The notes under the pieces are model-generated. The model was given only the letters and a program-made list of their open reading frames with translations, was not told where the DNA came from and searched no databases. A program made the translations under genes and the position numbers. Source: Candidatus Omnitrophica bacterium ADurb.Bin314 (lineage in GTDB: Bacteria; Omnitrophota; Omnitrophia; Omnitrophales; Aquincolibacteriaceae). Taken from it: a stretch of DNA of 38,076 nt. This document shows positions 1-9,267 of the stretch, piece by piece; position 1 is the first letter of the stretch, and each line of letters opens with the position of its first letter. The stretch spans positions 1 to 38,076 of the forward strand of contig MWBI01000172.1 of NCBI GenBank assembly GCA_002068945.1. Direction: 5' to 3'.

Positions 1-217
1 CCCCGCCGTGTTCGAGCGCTACATCCACGAAGGCTGGCAGGAAGACATGCGTTCCGTCGTAAAAGCCGAGCGCCTGCTTCTGCACGCGTCAGGTCTCGAA
101 TTCATCCATCCCGTGACGGAAGAGAAACTGAAATTCAGATCCGCGCTCCCGGAATGTTTCAGCGAGTTCCTTGCCGCGGGTGATCGCCCAGAGGAAAAGA
201 AGGAGCGGGAAAGATGA
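1..217 (+). CDS. RluA-family pseudouridine synthase, C-terminal fragment (5' end outside the window)
   Basis: The frame is open from the left edge, so only about 71 C-terminal residues are visible. They carry the typical RluA/RluC/RluD ending: an Arg-Leu-Leu-Leu-His-Ala segment, then LEFIHPVTEEKLKFRSALP, which matches the family pattern of a beta strand, HP(V/F)T, and a closing 'apLP' before the terminal helix. Family members isomerise uridine to pseudouridine in rRNA or tRNA. The catalytic Asp region lies upstream and cannot be checked, so the target RNA and exact paralogue are unknown. The stop codon overlaps the start of the next gene in an ATGA arrangement, which suggests translational coupling. 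The family call rests on a short tail. Confidence 0.65.
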   Translation, partial: PAVFERYIHEGWQEDMRSVVKAERLLLHASGLEFIHPVTEEKLKFRSALPECFSEFLAAGDRPEEKKERER

Positions 218-618
218 AAAGAAAAGAGGTTCCGGAAAAGAGCCGCAAGGAAGAGATGACGTCCGCCGAGTTCGAGGCGCTCGTCCGGGAAACGGTGAAG
301 GGTCTCCCCGCGGAATTCGCGCGAAGGCTTGAGAATGTCGCGGTCGTGATTCGCGCTGAACCGTCGGCCCGGCAGAAGAAGGAGAGCGGCGGAGAAGAAG
401 AGCTCCTGGGCCTCTACGAAGGTGTACCGTATGGCGAAAGGACCCACCATGACGGTCCCGTTTTCCCGGACCGGATCACGATCTTCCGGGGCCCGATCCT
501 GCGTTCCTGCCAAGATCGCCGTGAGATCCGTCGAGCGGTACGGGACACGGTCCTGCATGAGTTCGCGCACTACTTCGGCCTCTCGGACGAACACATGATT
601 GCGGAAGACATCTACTGA
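214..618 (+). CDS. Small zincin-like metallopeptidase family protein (minimal HExxH type)
   Basis: A 134-residue protein whose C-terminal end holds HEFAHYFGLSDEH at residues 115-127, the HExxHxxGxSD signature of the small 'minimal zincin' family (Pfam Zincin_1). The two His residues would bind zinc and Glu116 would act as base; the Asp of GLSD is the likely third ligand. The middle has the family's LYEGVPYGER and DRITIFRGPIL segments. No signal peptide or membrane segment is visible, so it is probably cytoplasmic. Its substrate is unknown, and proteolytic activity for this family is largely inferred. It starts inside the stop of the RluA-type gene (ATGA) and ends facing the minus-strand methyltransferase gene. 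Confidence 0.8.
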   Translation: MKRKEVPEKSRKEEMTSAEFEALVRETVKGLPAEFARRLENVAVVIRAEPSARQKKESGGEEELLGLYEGVPYGERTHHDGPVFPDRITIFRGPILRSCQDRREIRRAVRDTVLHEFAHYFGLSDEHMIAEDIY

Positions 619-631
619 GCGGCCGGGCCGT

Positions 632-649
632 CGTTTTTTGTCAAAAACG
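632..649. terminator. Possible bidirectional hairpin between convergent genes
   Basis: CGTTTTT and AAAAACG form a 7-bp stem around a TGTC loop, in the 42-bp gap between the convergent zincin and methyltransferase genes. The T run lies inside the stem and not after it, so this is not a classical intrinsic terminator; the position between converging genes is the main support. Confidence 0.3.
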
Positions 650-660
650 GCTGTCCCCGG

Positions 661-1824
661 TCACGCGCGCTCGAGCCAGGCGAGAACCTCGAGGTGTTTC
701 GTGCGCGGGAACATGTCGAAGGGGACTACGGTCCGGATCCGGTAATTCCCTTTCGAGAGAATGATCCGGAGGTCCCTCAAGAGGATCTGGAGGTCGCAGG
801 CGAGGTAGACGAGGTTCGTGATCATGTCCGCCTTCGAGAAGAACTCGGCGAGCTGCGGCGTGATCCCGAGACGCGGCGGGTCGAGCAGGATGAAGGAGTC
901 TTCTTTCCGGTTCCCCAGCCAGAAGTTCGGGAACATTTGTTCGACCTTTCCGCGGAAGATCGCGCCCGGAAGGCCACGTTCGTTCAGATTGCGCCTGAGG
1001 CAGTCGATGGCGTACGGACTTTGCTCAAAGCAGCAGAGCTCGGGGATCTTTGGGGCCGAGAGGACCGTGAAGGTGCCGACGCCGGAATAGAGATCGATGA
1101 AACGCGAGGGGGCTGTCTCGCGGACGATCTCCGCGACCTCTTCCGCGACCAGTTCCGTCACATCGAGGTTGTTCTGAAAGAATCCGCGCGAATGAGCCCA
1201 GAACACCTCACCCCCGAGCGGAACGCGGTAAAGCCTGTCCTCCTCGCTTGAGACGATCCCCTTGTCCTGGCCGATCTTGAAGACGCGTTTGATCTCGTAT
1301 TTACCGAGCGCGTGCGGCGCCGCGAAAACGCTTTTAAGGTTCTCGTCCGCAAGCATACAGTTCTCGATGAAAACGAATGAATGGTTGTCGCGGCCGATGA
1401 ATGCGAGTGGGTGGGGTTTCTGGTTGGTCTTGACCGTGCGGTGCAGCGTGATGCTCTGCCGGTATCCGTATTCCTTCGGCCCCCGACGGATCGGCTGGAT
1501 GAAGGGCGCGTCCGCGCGCAGTTCCTTCGCGAAACTTTCACGCACCTGCAGCTCCTTCCAGCGGAGCTCTTCCTCGTAGCGGAGATGCTGGTATTGGCAT
1601 CCGCCGCAGGCCCGAACGTAGGGACAGGGTGGTTCGACGCGTTCGGGGGAAGGGAGCAGGATCCTGAGCAGGCGCGCCTTGCCGTAATTTTTTTTGTCGT
1701 TCTTGATACGCGCGAGGACCCGCTCGCCCGGAAGAGCGCCCTCCACGAAATAAGCCTTCCCGTCAACGAAACCGAGACCGTCGCCGCCGAACGCGATTTT
1801 TTCGATTGTTAGCTCAATGTTCAT
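661..1824 (-). CDS. TrmA/RumA-family RNA (uracil-5-)-methyltransferase with TRAM domain and Fe-S site
   Basis: SAM-dependent m5U methyltransferase, probably acting on 23S rRNA. The N-terminal 55 or so residues form a TRAM RNA-binding domain (IEKIAFGGDGLGF...). Cys67, Cys73 and Cys76 in the CPYVRACGGC segment, plus Cys156 in FIENCMLADE, match the four [4Fe-4S] ligands of RumA. The SAM site is FIDLYSGVGTF, followed by LLDPPRLG. The nucleophile is the Cys in LVYLACDLQ, where the usual 'SC' is 'AC', and the general base Glu is in TKHLEVLAWLE at the C-terminus. I chose the ATG at 1824 because similarity begins there; an in-frame ATG at 1842 adds six residues, and neither has a clear ribosome site. 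Whether it methylates the RlmD or the RlmC position cannot be told from sequence. Confidence 0.88.
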   Translation of the reverse strand: MNIELTIEKIAFGGDGLGFVDGKAYFVEGALPGERVLARIKNDKKNYGKARLLRILLPSPERVEPPCPYVRACGGCQYQHLRYEEELRWKELQVRESFAKELRADAPFIQPIRRGPKEYGYRQSITLHRTVKTNQKPHPLAFIGRDNHSFVFIENCMLADENLKSVFAAPHALGKYEIKRVFKIGQDKGIVSSEEDRLYRVPLGGEVFWAHSRGFFQNNLDVTELVAEEVAEIVRETAPSRFIDLYSGVGTFTVLSAPKIPELCCFEQSPYAIDCLRRNLNERGLPGAIFRGKVEQMFPNFWLGNRKEDSFILLDPPRLGITPQLAEFFSKADMITNLVYLACDLQILLRDLRIILSKGNYRIRTVVPFDMFPRTKHLEVLAWLERA

Positions 1825-1907
1825 TTTGAAATCCGGCCCCATGCCTCACGATCAGGACACAACGAACAGGCCGGTGCTTGTGTTGACCGTTCCGTTTTGA
1901 GCGGTTT

Positions 1908-2795
1908 TCAGGCCGTTTCCCGGAGATTTGCCGGTTTTGGTTTCCATCGCCGGTGTCCCCAAAGCCATTGTCCGGGATGTTCGCGAATCTTTTGTTCCAG
2001 GATGGCGTTCAGTTGTTTTGTCACGGTGCTTTCCCAATCGCGCGCGTCCCGGTCCCACGATACCGGTTCCCCGATATGGATCTCGTATTCACCCGGAGAC
2101 GTCCTCAGGCAGCAGGCAGGCACGAGGGCCGAACCCATGGCCCGGGCGAGTCTCGCGGGAATAGAGGTGGTCGAGGTCGGTGTTCCGAAAAAATCCGTCC
2201 AGATTCCGTCGTCGCCGGCCCACTGGTCGATCAGGATCGCGGCGCCGCGCCCTTGCTTCAGTTCCCGCAGAACGGTTTTGATGGAATTGTTCTTGGGGAC
2301 CGGGTTCACGGTCATGACCTTCCGCTTTTTCGTGATGAGCCGGTCGAGGTGCGGGTTCTTGATGTCCTTGACGATCACGGACCAGGGCTGTCCGGTCAGG
2401 AAAGGGAGGAACGAGAGGTACTCCCATGAACCGAGGTGCGCGATCACAAGAATCACGCCTTTTCCGGCGGCGAAGGCTTTCTCGAGCCGTTCGTTGTTCA
2501 GGAGCTTGAAGTGCTGCCGGGCGGTTGCGGCGGTCTTTTCGACGATGAAAAGTTCCATCATGGAAAGCGCGGCACTGCGAAAGGCGGAGCGGACGATCGA
2601 TCGTTTTTCGCTCGCGGCAAGGGAGTCCCCGAAAGCCTTCCCGACGTTCCCGAGGGCGACCCGGCGGCGGGCCGGGAGGATCCAGTATGACAGGTCCGCG
2701 AAACGACAGGCGATCCACGCCGCGGTCCGGACGGGTAGGGCTTTCGCGAGCGCGATGAGCGCCGAGGCTGCGAGGTATTCCAGGAAATGTATCAT
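1908..2795 (-). CDS. LpxL/HtrB-family lipid A biosynthesis acyltransferase
   Basis: A 295-residue inner-membrane acyltransferase of the lysophospholipid acyltransferase superfamily, which adds a secondary acyl chain to lipid A or a similar glycolipid. An N-terminal hydrophobic stretch (FLEYLAASALIALAKALP) probably anchors it. The catalytic H(x)4E motif is AHLGSWEY. Further family blocks are the substrate-loop segment LIDQWAGDDGIWTDFFG and the terminal EHPGQWLWGHRRWK. The frame stays open upstream to 2858, but that would run through the terminator of the gene before it, so I take the ATG at 2795; no strong ribosome site is seen. Because it lies just past that terminator, it needs readthrough or its own promoter. 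It supports a Gram-negative envelope. Confidence 0.87.
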   Translation of the reverse strand: MIHFLEYLAASALIALAKALPVRTAAWIACRFADLSYWILPARRRVALGNVGKAFGDSLAASEKRSIVRSAFRSAALSMMELFIVEKTAATARQHFKLLNNERLEKAFAAGKGVILVIAHLGSWEYLSFLPFLTGQPWSVIVKDIKNPHLDRLITKKRKVMTVNPVPKNNSIKTVLRELKQGRGAAILIDQWAGDDGIWTDFFGTPTSTTSIPARLARAMGSALVPACCLRTSPGEYEIHIGEPVSWDRDARDWESTVTKQLNAILEQKIREHPGQWLWGHRRWKPKPANLRETA

Positions 2796-2816
2796 GACGG
2801 GGAGGATGGTAGCATG

Positions 2817-2843
2817 AAATAAAAAAAGGGGACAGTCCCCTTT
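2817..2843 (-). terminator. Intrinsic (rho-independent) terminator after the alcohol dehydrogenase gene
   Basis: On the minus strand, AAAGGGGAC and GTCCCCTTT form a perfect stem directly after the TAG stop, running into a seven-T tract and then ATTTC. With a realistic loop (ACTGT) the stem is AAAGGGG/CCCCTTT. This is the clearest terminator in the window and probably ends the transcript from atp/cupin/adh. Confidence 0.85.
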
Positions 2844-2844
2844 G

Positions 2845-4014
2845 CTAGAAGAGCTCACCCAGGAGGAATTCGACGTCCTCGCGCTCGACCGGTTTTGGAT
2901 TCGCGGCAGTGGAGCCGGACCTGAGGGTCTCCGCGATGATCTTTTCCTTTTCGATCACGGGTTTCCCCTTGAAGGGAGACGTGATGCCGAGCGCGGTCTG
3001 AAGCGTCGTGATTTTTTCAGTGAGGTCGCCACCCAGGGCGCGGCTCATCCGGGCGTATTTTTCTCCCATGGCCTCACGATTCATCTTGATCGACGGAATG
3101 AAGCAGGCCGCGCAGACGAGGCCGTGCGGCACGCCGTAGAGAACGCCGAGAGAGTGTGCGATCCCGTGAATCACGCCGAGCCGGGAATGCGAGAATGCGA
3201 GCCCCGCGAGGAAACTCGCGAAAAGCATATCGTGCAGCGCCTTGTCCCGTTCACCGATATCCAACCTCGTAGGTTGGATATCGGTTGGGGCGGGTTTGGC
3301 GGCGGGAATGAGGCTCGCGCCGATCATCTCGATCGCTCGAAGAGCCAGCGTTTCGGTGAAAAGCGTCGCGTTCTTTGAGGTGTAGGATTCATAGGCCTGG
3401 ACAAGCGCGTCCATCCCCGAGTGGGCCATGACGCTCTCCGGGACCGTCTTCAGGAGTTCGGGGTCCAGGATCACCCCGGCGGCGAGGAAGGCGGGGTGGC
3501 GGATCGAGAGTTTTACTTTTTTCCCGGGATTGATGATGACCGCATTCAACGTGGCCTCGGAACCGCTGCCGGCGGTTGTGGGGACGGCGAGGAACGGGAT
3601 TCCTTTTTCCGTGAGTTTCCCGCCTTCCTGGTAATAGACGGGGTCCTCGTGAGCGTGATAAAGGCCCGCCGCGGCTTTCGCGAGATCAAGGACACTCCCG
3701 CCGCCGATCCCGGCGATCCACCGGGCGTTCGTGTTTTTGCCGAGCGCGATCACGTCGCGGATCTCCTGAACGGAAGCTTCCTGGAGCGCGTGGGGGTGCG
3801 CTTTCCCGCGGCAGAACCAGGCGGTTTCGACACCGGCTTTCTTTAAAAGGGGAACGAGACTGGATTTGAGTCCGTTCTTTTCGACGGAAGCGCCGTGAAC
3901 GATCACGCCGCGGGATCCGAACGAGGCCGCTTTGCCCGGAAATTCCAAGACGCCATTTTTCCCCGAAAGGACCTTGTCCGGGATGTGGATCTCGGAAGGG
4001 AAGGCGCCGGTCAT
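2845..4014 (-). CDS. Iron-containing (type III) alcohol dehydrogenase family protein
   Basis: A 389-residue NAD(P)-dependent dehydrogenase of the Fe-ADH/glycerol dehydrogenase superfamily. The dinucleotide-binding motif GGGSVLDLAKA is at 104-114 and the second family block PTTAGSGSEATLNAVI at 145-160. Metal ligands would be Asp202, His283 and His297 (VIHGIAHSLG, VPHGLV). The position that is His in FucO (D-A-L-T-H) is Gln206 here (MDALVQ), so one ligand differs; I recall the Gln form from some subfamilies. Residues 244-254 are encoded by a perfect in-frame palindrome and look inserted. The substrate is not predictable. The gene lies 106 bp after the cupin gene and ends at an intrinsic terminator. 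Confidence 0.88.
   Translation of the reverse strand: MTGAFPSEIHIPDKVLSGKNGVLEFPGKAASFGSRGVIVHGASVEKNGLKSSLVPLLKKAGVETAWFCRGKAHPHALQEASVQEIRDVIALGKNTNARWIAGIGGGSVLDLAKAAAGLYHAHEDPVYYQEGGKLTEKGIPFLAVPTTAGSGSEATLNAVIINPGKKVKLSIRHPAFLAAGVILDPELLKTVPESVMAHSGMDALVQAYESYTSKNATLFTETLALRAIEMIGASLIPAAKPAPTDIQPTRLDIGERDKALHDMLFASFLAGLAFSHSRLGVIHGIAHSLGVLYGVPHGLVCAACFIPSIKMNREAMGEKYARMSRALGGDLTEKITTLQTALGITSPFKGKPVIEKEKIIAETLRSGSTAANPKPVEREDVEFLLGELF
3253..3285. repeat. 33-bp perfect palindrome inserted in frame within the alcohol dehydrogenase gene
   Basis: ACCGATATCCAACCT (3253-3267), a 3-nt CGT loop, then AGGTTGGATATCGGT (3271-3285): two perfect 15-bp arms. The element is exactly 33 bp and coincides with codons 244-254 of the overlapping gene, adding TDIQPTRLDIG between two conserved helices. 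Length a multiple of three, in-frame placement and perfect symmetry suggest a small dispersed palindromic element, similar in principle to the Rickettsia palindromic elements found inside genes. Only one copy is visible here. Confidence 0.75.
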
Positions 4015-4058
4015 GGGTTACATCAGGCTCAAAGCCGCGCGCCGCAAGGTTGCAGGAT

Positions 4059-4069
4059 ACGGCTGTCCC
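4059..4069. repeat. Short dispersed motif ACGGCTGTCCC (also at 647-657)
   Basis: The 11-mer ACGGCTGTCCC occurs in the 106-bp spacer between the cupin and dehydrogenase genes and again at 647-657, between the convergent zincin and methyltransferase genes. It resembles half of the GGGGACAGTCCCC terminator stem at 2828-2840. This may be the remnant of a dispersed repeat, but it is short enough that chance is possible. Confidence 0.3.
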
Positions 4070-4120
4070 ATCAAAGATGTTCCGTGAGGCATGCGGTCTG
4101 GCGCGCGTGATGTCATGAAG

Positions 4121-4468
4121 TTAATACTTTATGATGACGGCCGTGATGAGGAGGTCTTCCGTGCCGGTGTTCCGGATGGAATGAAACGCGCCCTGTCCGG
4201 TTACGACGGCATCGCCCGCCGCAACCTCGAATTCCTCGCCACCGTCCGTCATAATGCCTTTACCCCGGTGGATGATGTAAATCTCGTCCTCGTCCACATG
4301 GTCGTGGGCGCCGATACTCGCGCCCGCGGGGATGACAAGCTCCGCGCAAAGACGCGTGCGGGCCTTGAGATCCCCGGGCTTGAAGTAGTGGCGGACGGTG
4401 ATCTTGCCGGCCCCTCCGCGCATCGCCTCGCGTGTCTCGGATTCGCGGGCATGGTTCTTTTTGTGCAT
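4121..4468 (-). CDS. Small single-domain cupin protein
   Basis: A 115-residue protein that is essentially one cupin beta-barrel. Motif 1 is seen as AHDHVDEDEIYIIHRGKG, with the two His and the Glu that bind metal; motif 2 is GDAVVTGQGAFHSIRNTG, with the third His. All four usual metal ligands are present. No signal peptide is visible. Function within this huge superfamily cannot be predicted: it may be a sugar or small-molecule binding protein, an isomerase or a dioxygenase-like enzyme. It starts only 10 bp after the stop of atpC, so it is probably transcribed with the ATP synthase operon, although its link to that enzyme is unknown. The ATG at 4468 gives a short polar N-terminal tail; no strong ribosome site precedes it. 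Confidence 0.82.
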   Translation of the reverse strand: MHKKNHARESETREAMRGGAGKITVRHYFKPGDLKARTRLCAELVIPAGASIGAHDHVDEDEIYIIHRGKGIMTDGGEEFEVAAGDAVVTGQGAFHSIRNTGTEDLLITAVIIKY

Positions 4469-4478
4469 GGCAGATTCT

Positions 4479-4748
4479 TTATTTGACCGGTGAACAGGAA
4501 TGGGTGAGGAATAGAGCCCGGTTCCCGTTAAATTCGAAGAAACCGTGTTCGACCGTGAATTCCTTGAGGCTGCCGTTCTTCTCCCTGACGGAGAGCTTTC
4601 CTCCCGCGGACGAGGTCAGGTACGGCGCGTGATGGGCGAGGATGCCCACGAAGCCGCGCTCGACCGGCACGATGGTGTGCGCGGCGGAACCTTCATAGGC
4701 GATGCCCACCGGGGTCACGATCCGTAATGTATAAACAGGTTCAGTCAT
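4479..4748 (-). CDS. atpC: ATP synthase F1 epsilon subunit, N-terminal domain only
   Basis: An 89-residue epsilon subunit covering just the N-terminal beta-sandwich: LRIVTPVGIAYEGSAAHTIVPVERGFVGILAHHAPYLT is recognisable in two parts, followed by the VEHGFFEFNGN strand. The usual 130-140-residue proteins carry a C-terminal two-helix domain that inhibits ATP hydrolysis; here the stop follows directly after the sandwich. Similarly short epsilons are known, for example in green sulfur bacteria, so this need not be a broken gene. The protein still holds what is needed to join the central stalk with gamma and the c-ring. It is the last F1 gene of the operon, 78 bp after atpD. Confidence 0.92.
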   Translation of the reverse strand: MTEPVYTLRIVTPVGIAYEGSAAHTIVPVERGFVGILAHHAPYLTSSAGGKLSVREKNGSLKEFTVEHGFFEFNGNRALFLTHSCSPVK

Positions 4749-4756
4749 TTTTAAAT

Positions 4757-4784
4757 TCCGGGACCCGGAACCGGCGCTCCGGGA
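4757..4784. repeat. Heptamer-period repeat in the atpD-atpC spacer
   Basis: TCCGGGA occurs at 4757-4763 and again at 4778-4784, exactly 21 bp (three times seven) apart, with CCGG-containing heptamers between. Read on the minus strand the units are TCCCGGA, GCGCCGG, TTCCGGG, TCCCGGA. The spacer is 78 bp, like the other repeat-bearing spacers of this operon. Confidence 0.6.
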
Positions 4785-4826
4785 TCCGTTTTGATTCCTC
4801 GTCCCAAGGAACGAGTCCTTTTGAGT

Positions 4827-7174
<2,348 letters not shown>

Positions 7175-7184
7175 AATCCTTGTG

Positions 7185-7250
7185 CGGAGCGCGGGGGCCG
7201 GAGCACGGAGTTCCGTTTTTTTACAGAACTCCGTACGCCGTACACCGCAC
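7185..7250. repeat. Heptamer-period repeat filling the atpA-atpG spacer
   Basis: CGGAG, CGGGG, CGGAG, CGGAG occur at 7185, 7192, 7199 and 7206, exactly 7 bp apart. A hairpin follows (ACGGAGTTC at 7205-7213 against GAACTCCGT at 7226-7234). The far end, on the minus strand, reads TGCGGTG, TACGGCG, TACGGAG directly after the atpA stop. It shares the 16-mer ACTCCGTACGCCGTAC (7228-7243) with the atpG-atpD spacer. Confidence 0.75.
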
Positions 7251-8692
7251 TAGACTTTAAAGGTTTGTTTGAACTTCAGGACCGCCTGCTTCATTTTCTC
7301 TTTCAGCGGGTCCGAAATGACTTTTTTCTGTGAGATTTCATGAAAGATATCAAGGTAGTTCTGGTCGATGAAATCAAGGAGCCGGGTTTCGAACTGGCTG
7401 ATCTGCCCGACGGGAATATCGTCGAGGAGTCCTTCGTTGCCGGCGAAAATGATGACCACCTGATGTTCCAGCGGCATGGGAGAGAGATCGTCCTGCTTCA
7501 GAATCTCGGTCATGCGCTCCCCCCGCGCGAGCTGGTCTTGCGTAGCCTTGTCGAGGTCGGTGGAAAGCTGCGCGAAGGCCTGGAGCTCGCGGTACTGGGC
7601 AAGCGAAAGACGCAGCATGCCGGCCACCTGTTTCATGGCCTTGGTCTGGGCGTTCCCGCCGACGCGCGACACGGAAAGACCGACATTGATCGCGGGGCGG
7701 ACTCCGCCGTAAAAGAGGTCGCTTTCCAGATAAATCTGGCCGTCCGTGATCGAAATGACGTTTGTCGGGATGTAGGCCGAGATGTCACCGAGTTGGGTCT
7801 CGATCACGGGCAGCGCGGTGAGCGAGCCTCCGCCGAGGTCGTCGCGGAGCTTCGCGGCGCGCTCGAGCAGGCGGGAATGGAGATAAAAGACATCGCCGGG
7901 ATATGCCTCGCGGCCCGGAGGACGTTGCAGAAGGAGCGACATTTGCCGGTAGGCGACCGCGTGTTTTGAAAGGTCGTCATAGACCACGAGGGCGTGTTTG
8001 CCGGAGTACATGGATTCCTCGGCGATCGCGGTGCCGGCGTACGGCGCGAGGTACTGGAGCGGCGCGGGATCCTCCGAGGAGGCCGACACGATCGTCGTGT
8101 ATTCCATCGCGCCGTATTTTTTGAGCGTTTCGGCAAGCGTGACGACGGTCGAAAGCTTCTGGCCGATCGCGACGTAGATACACTGCACTCCGGTCGTCTT
8201 CTGGTGAAGGATCGTGTCGAGGAGGATAGCGGTCTTTCCCGTCTGGATGCCGGTCTGGAGCGGTTCCTTGACGGGCTGGCGTTTGACGACCGAGGGCGGG
8301 ATCGCCTCGACCGGGCGCATCTTGTTTGACGCGATCGGGCCCTTGCCGTCGAGCGGTTCGCCGAGCGGGTTGACGACGCGGCCCTTCAGGGCGTCGCCGA
8401 CCGGGACCTGGGCGATCTTGCCCGTGCGCTTGACCTGATCACCCTCTTTGATCTGACGGTCCGCGCCGAAGATCACGACACCGACATGATGGTGCTCGAG
8501 ATTCAGCACCATGCCGGGGGTCCCGTCATGAAAAATCACGAGTTCGCCGGCCATGGCCTCTTCGAGTCCGTAGACGCGTGCGATTCCGTCGCCGACCTGA
8601 AGGACGTAACCGACAGACTCGAGCTCGATCCTGGTCTGGTATTTTCGGATCTCTTTTTCGATGACCTGCGTGACTTCTTCGGGTTTAAGCAT
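7250..8692 (-). CDS. atpA: ATP synthase F1 alpha subunit with an in-frame deletion at the P-loop
   Basis: Non-catalytic nucleotide-binding subunit of F1, 480 residues. N-terminal barrel ([20 protein letters not shown]), the central IYVAIGQK and [16 protein letters not shown] blocks, and [14 protein letters not shown] with the alpha Arg are normal. Between residues 149 and 150 about 21 residues are missing: the usual LQTGxKAxDSMIPIGRGQ, the RELIIGDR strand and the start of the P-loop are gone, so LQTGI runs straight into QTGKTA. The frame is kept and the total length (480 against about 502) agrees. Nucleotide binding by alpha is probably altered or lost, unless this is an assembly or sequencing deletion. 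The start ATG at 8692 is 11 bp after the atpH stop. Confidence 0.95.
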   Translation of the reverse strand: MLKPEEVTQVIEKEIRKYQTRIELESVGYVLQVGDGIARVYGLEEAMAGELVIFHDGTPGMVLNLEHHHVGVVIFGADRQIKEGDQVKRTGKIAQVPVGDALKGRVVNPLGEPLDGKGPIASNKMRPVEAIPPSVVKRQPVKEPLQTGIQTGKTAILLDTILHQKTTGVQCIYVAIGQKLSTVVTLAETLKKYGAMEYTTIVSASSEDPAPLQYLAPYAGTAIAEESMYSGKHALVVYDDLSKHAVAYRQMSLLLQRPPGREAYPGDVFYLHSRLLERAAKLRDDLGGGSLTALPVIETQLGDISAYIPTNVISITDGQIYLESDLFYGGVRPAINVGLSVSRVGGNAQTKAMKQVAGMLRLSLAQYRELQAFAQLSTDLDKATQDQLARGERMTEILKQDDLSPMPLEHQVVIIFAGNEGLLDDIPVGQISQFETRLLDFIDQNYLDIFHEISQKKVISDPLKEKMKQAVLKFKQTFKV

Positions 8693-8703
8693 CGGGACCT
8701 TCC

Positions 8704-9267
8704 TTATTGAGCAAGTAGCTGTTGTTCGATCTCACGAAAACGTTTCTTGAACGAGCAGTCGATCTCTTTGCCGTCAAAGCGGAGGATGAACCCGCCGATC
8801 AGGGACGGCTCGGTCTTCTGCACCAGATGAATCTCCTTCGGGCTTCCGGTTCCGCCGGAGGAACCGAGCTTCGCGGCGAGAGTTTCTTTGAGCTTGTTCC
8901 GGACCGCCTCCGAAAGAGGGACCGCGGAGATCAATACCACTTCGAGCGAGCCTCGGTGGCGGTCGTACAGGGCATGAAAGGTCTGCCGGATCTCACCGAG
9001 GAGCGCGAACCGTTTTTTCTCGATCAGGACGCGCAGGAAATTTTTGAGGATGGTGAGCGTGTCACCCGGGAGGATCTTATCGAGGAACGCGAATTTTTCA
9101 GCATCGCTGACGATCGGGTTCTGCATCAGGGCATTGATTCGGGGATGCCGTTTCGCATTCTCCTCAAAAAGGGAAAGCCACGCCTCGGTTTCGGCCAGGC
9201 AGTCCTCCTTCCGGGAAATCTCGAAGAGGGCGCGGGCGTAGCGGATGCTCGCAAGGGTCTCGCTCAT
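8704..9267 (-). CDS. atpH: ATP synthase delta subunit (OSCP-like)
   Basis: A 187-residue peripheral-stalk subunit that joins the top of F1 to the b subunits. The N-terminal domain has the family start [14 protein letters not shown] and the [18 protein letters not shown] region. The C-terminal part has [23 protein letters not shown] (in two blocks) and the closing [24 protein letters not shown], equivalent to the usual 'iiGGfvlri.d.viDgSvr..L'. The frame is open much further upstream (to 9618), but that part overlaps atpF in another frame and is low-complexity; the ATG at 9267 overlaps the atpF stop by 4 bp (ATGA), so the two are translationally coupled. Confidence 0.95.
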   Translation of the reverse strand: MSETLASIRYARALFEISRKEDCLAETEAWLSLFEENAKRHPRINALMQNPIVSDAEKFAFLDKILPGDTLTILKNFLRVLIEKKRFALLGEIRQTFHALYDRHRGSLEVVLISAVPLSEAVRNKLKETLAAKLGSSGGTGSPKEIHLVQKTEPSLIGGFILRFDGKEIDCSFKKRFREIEQQLLAQ

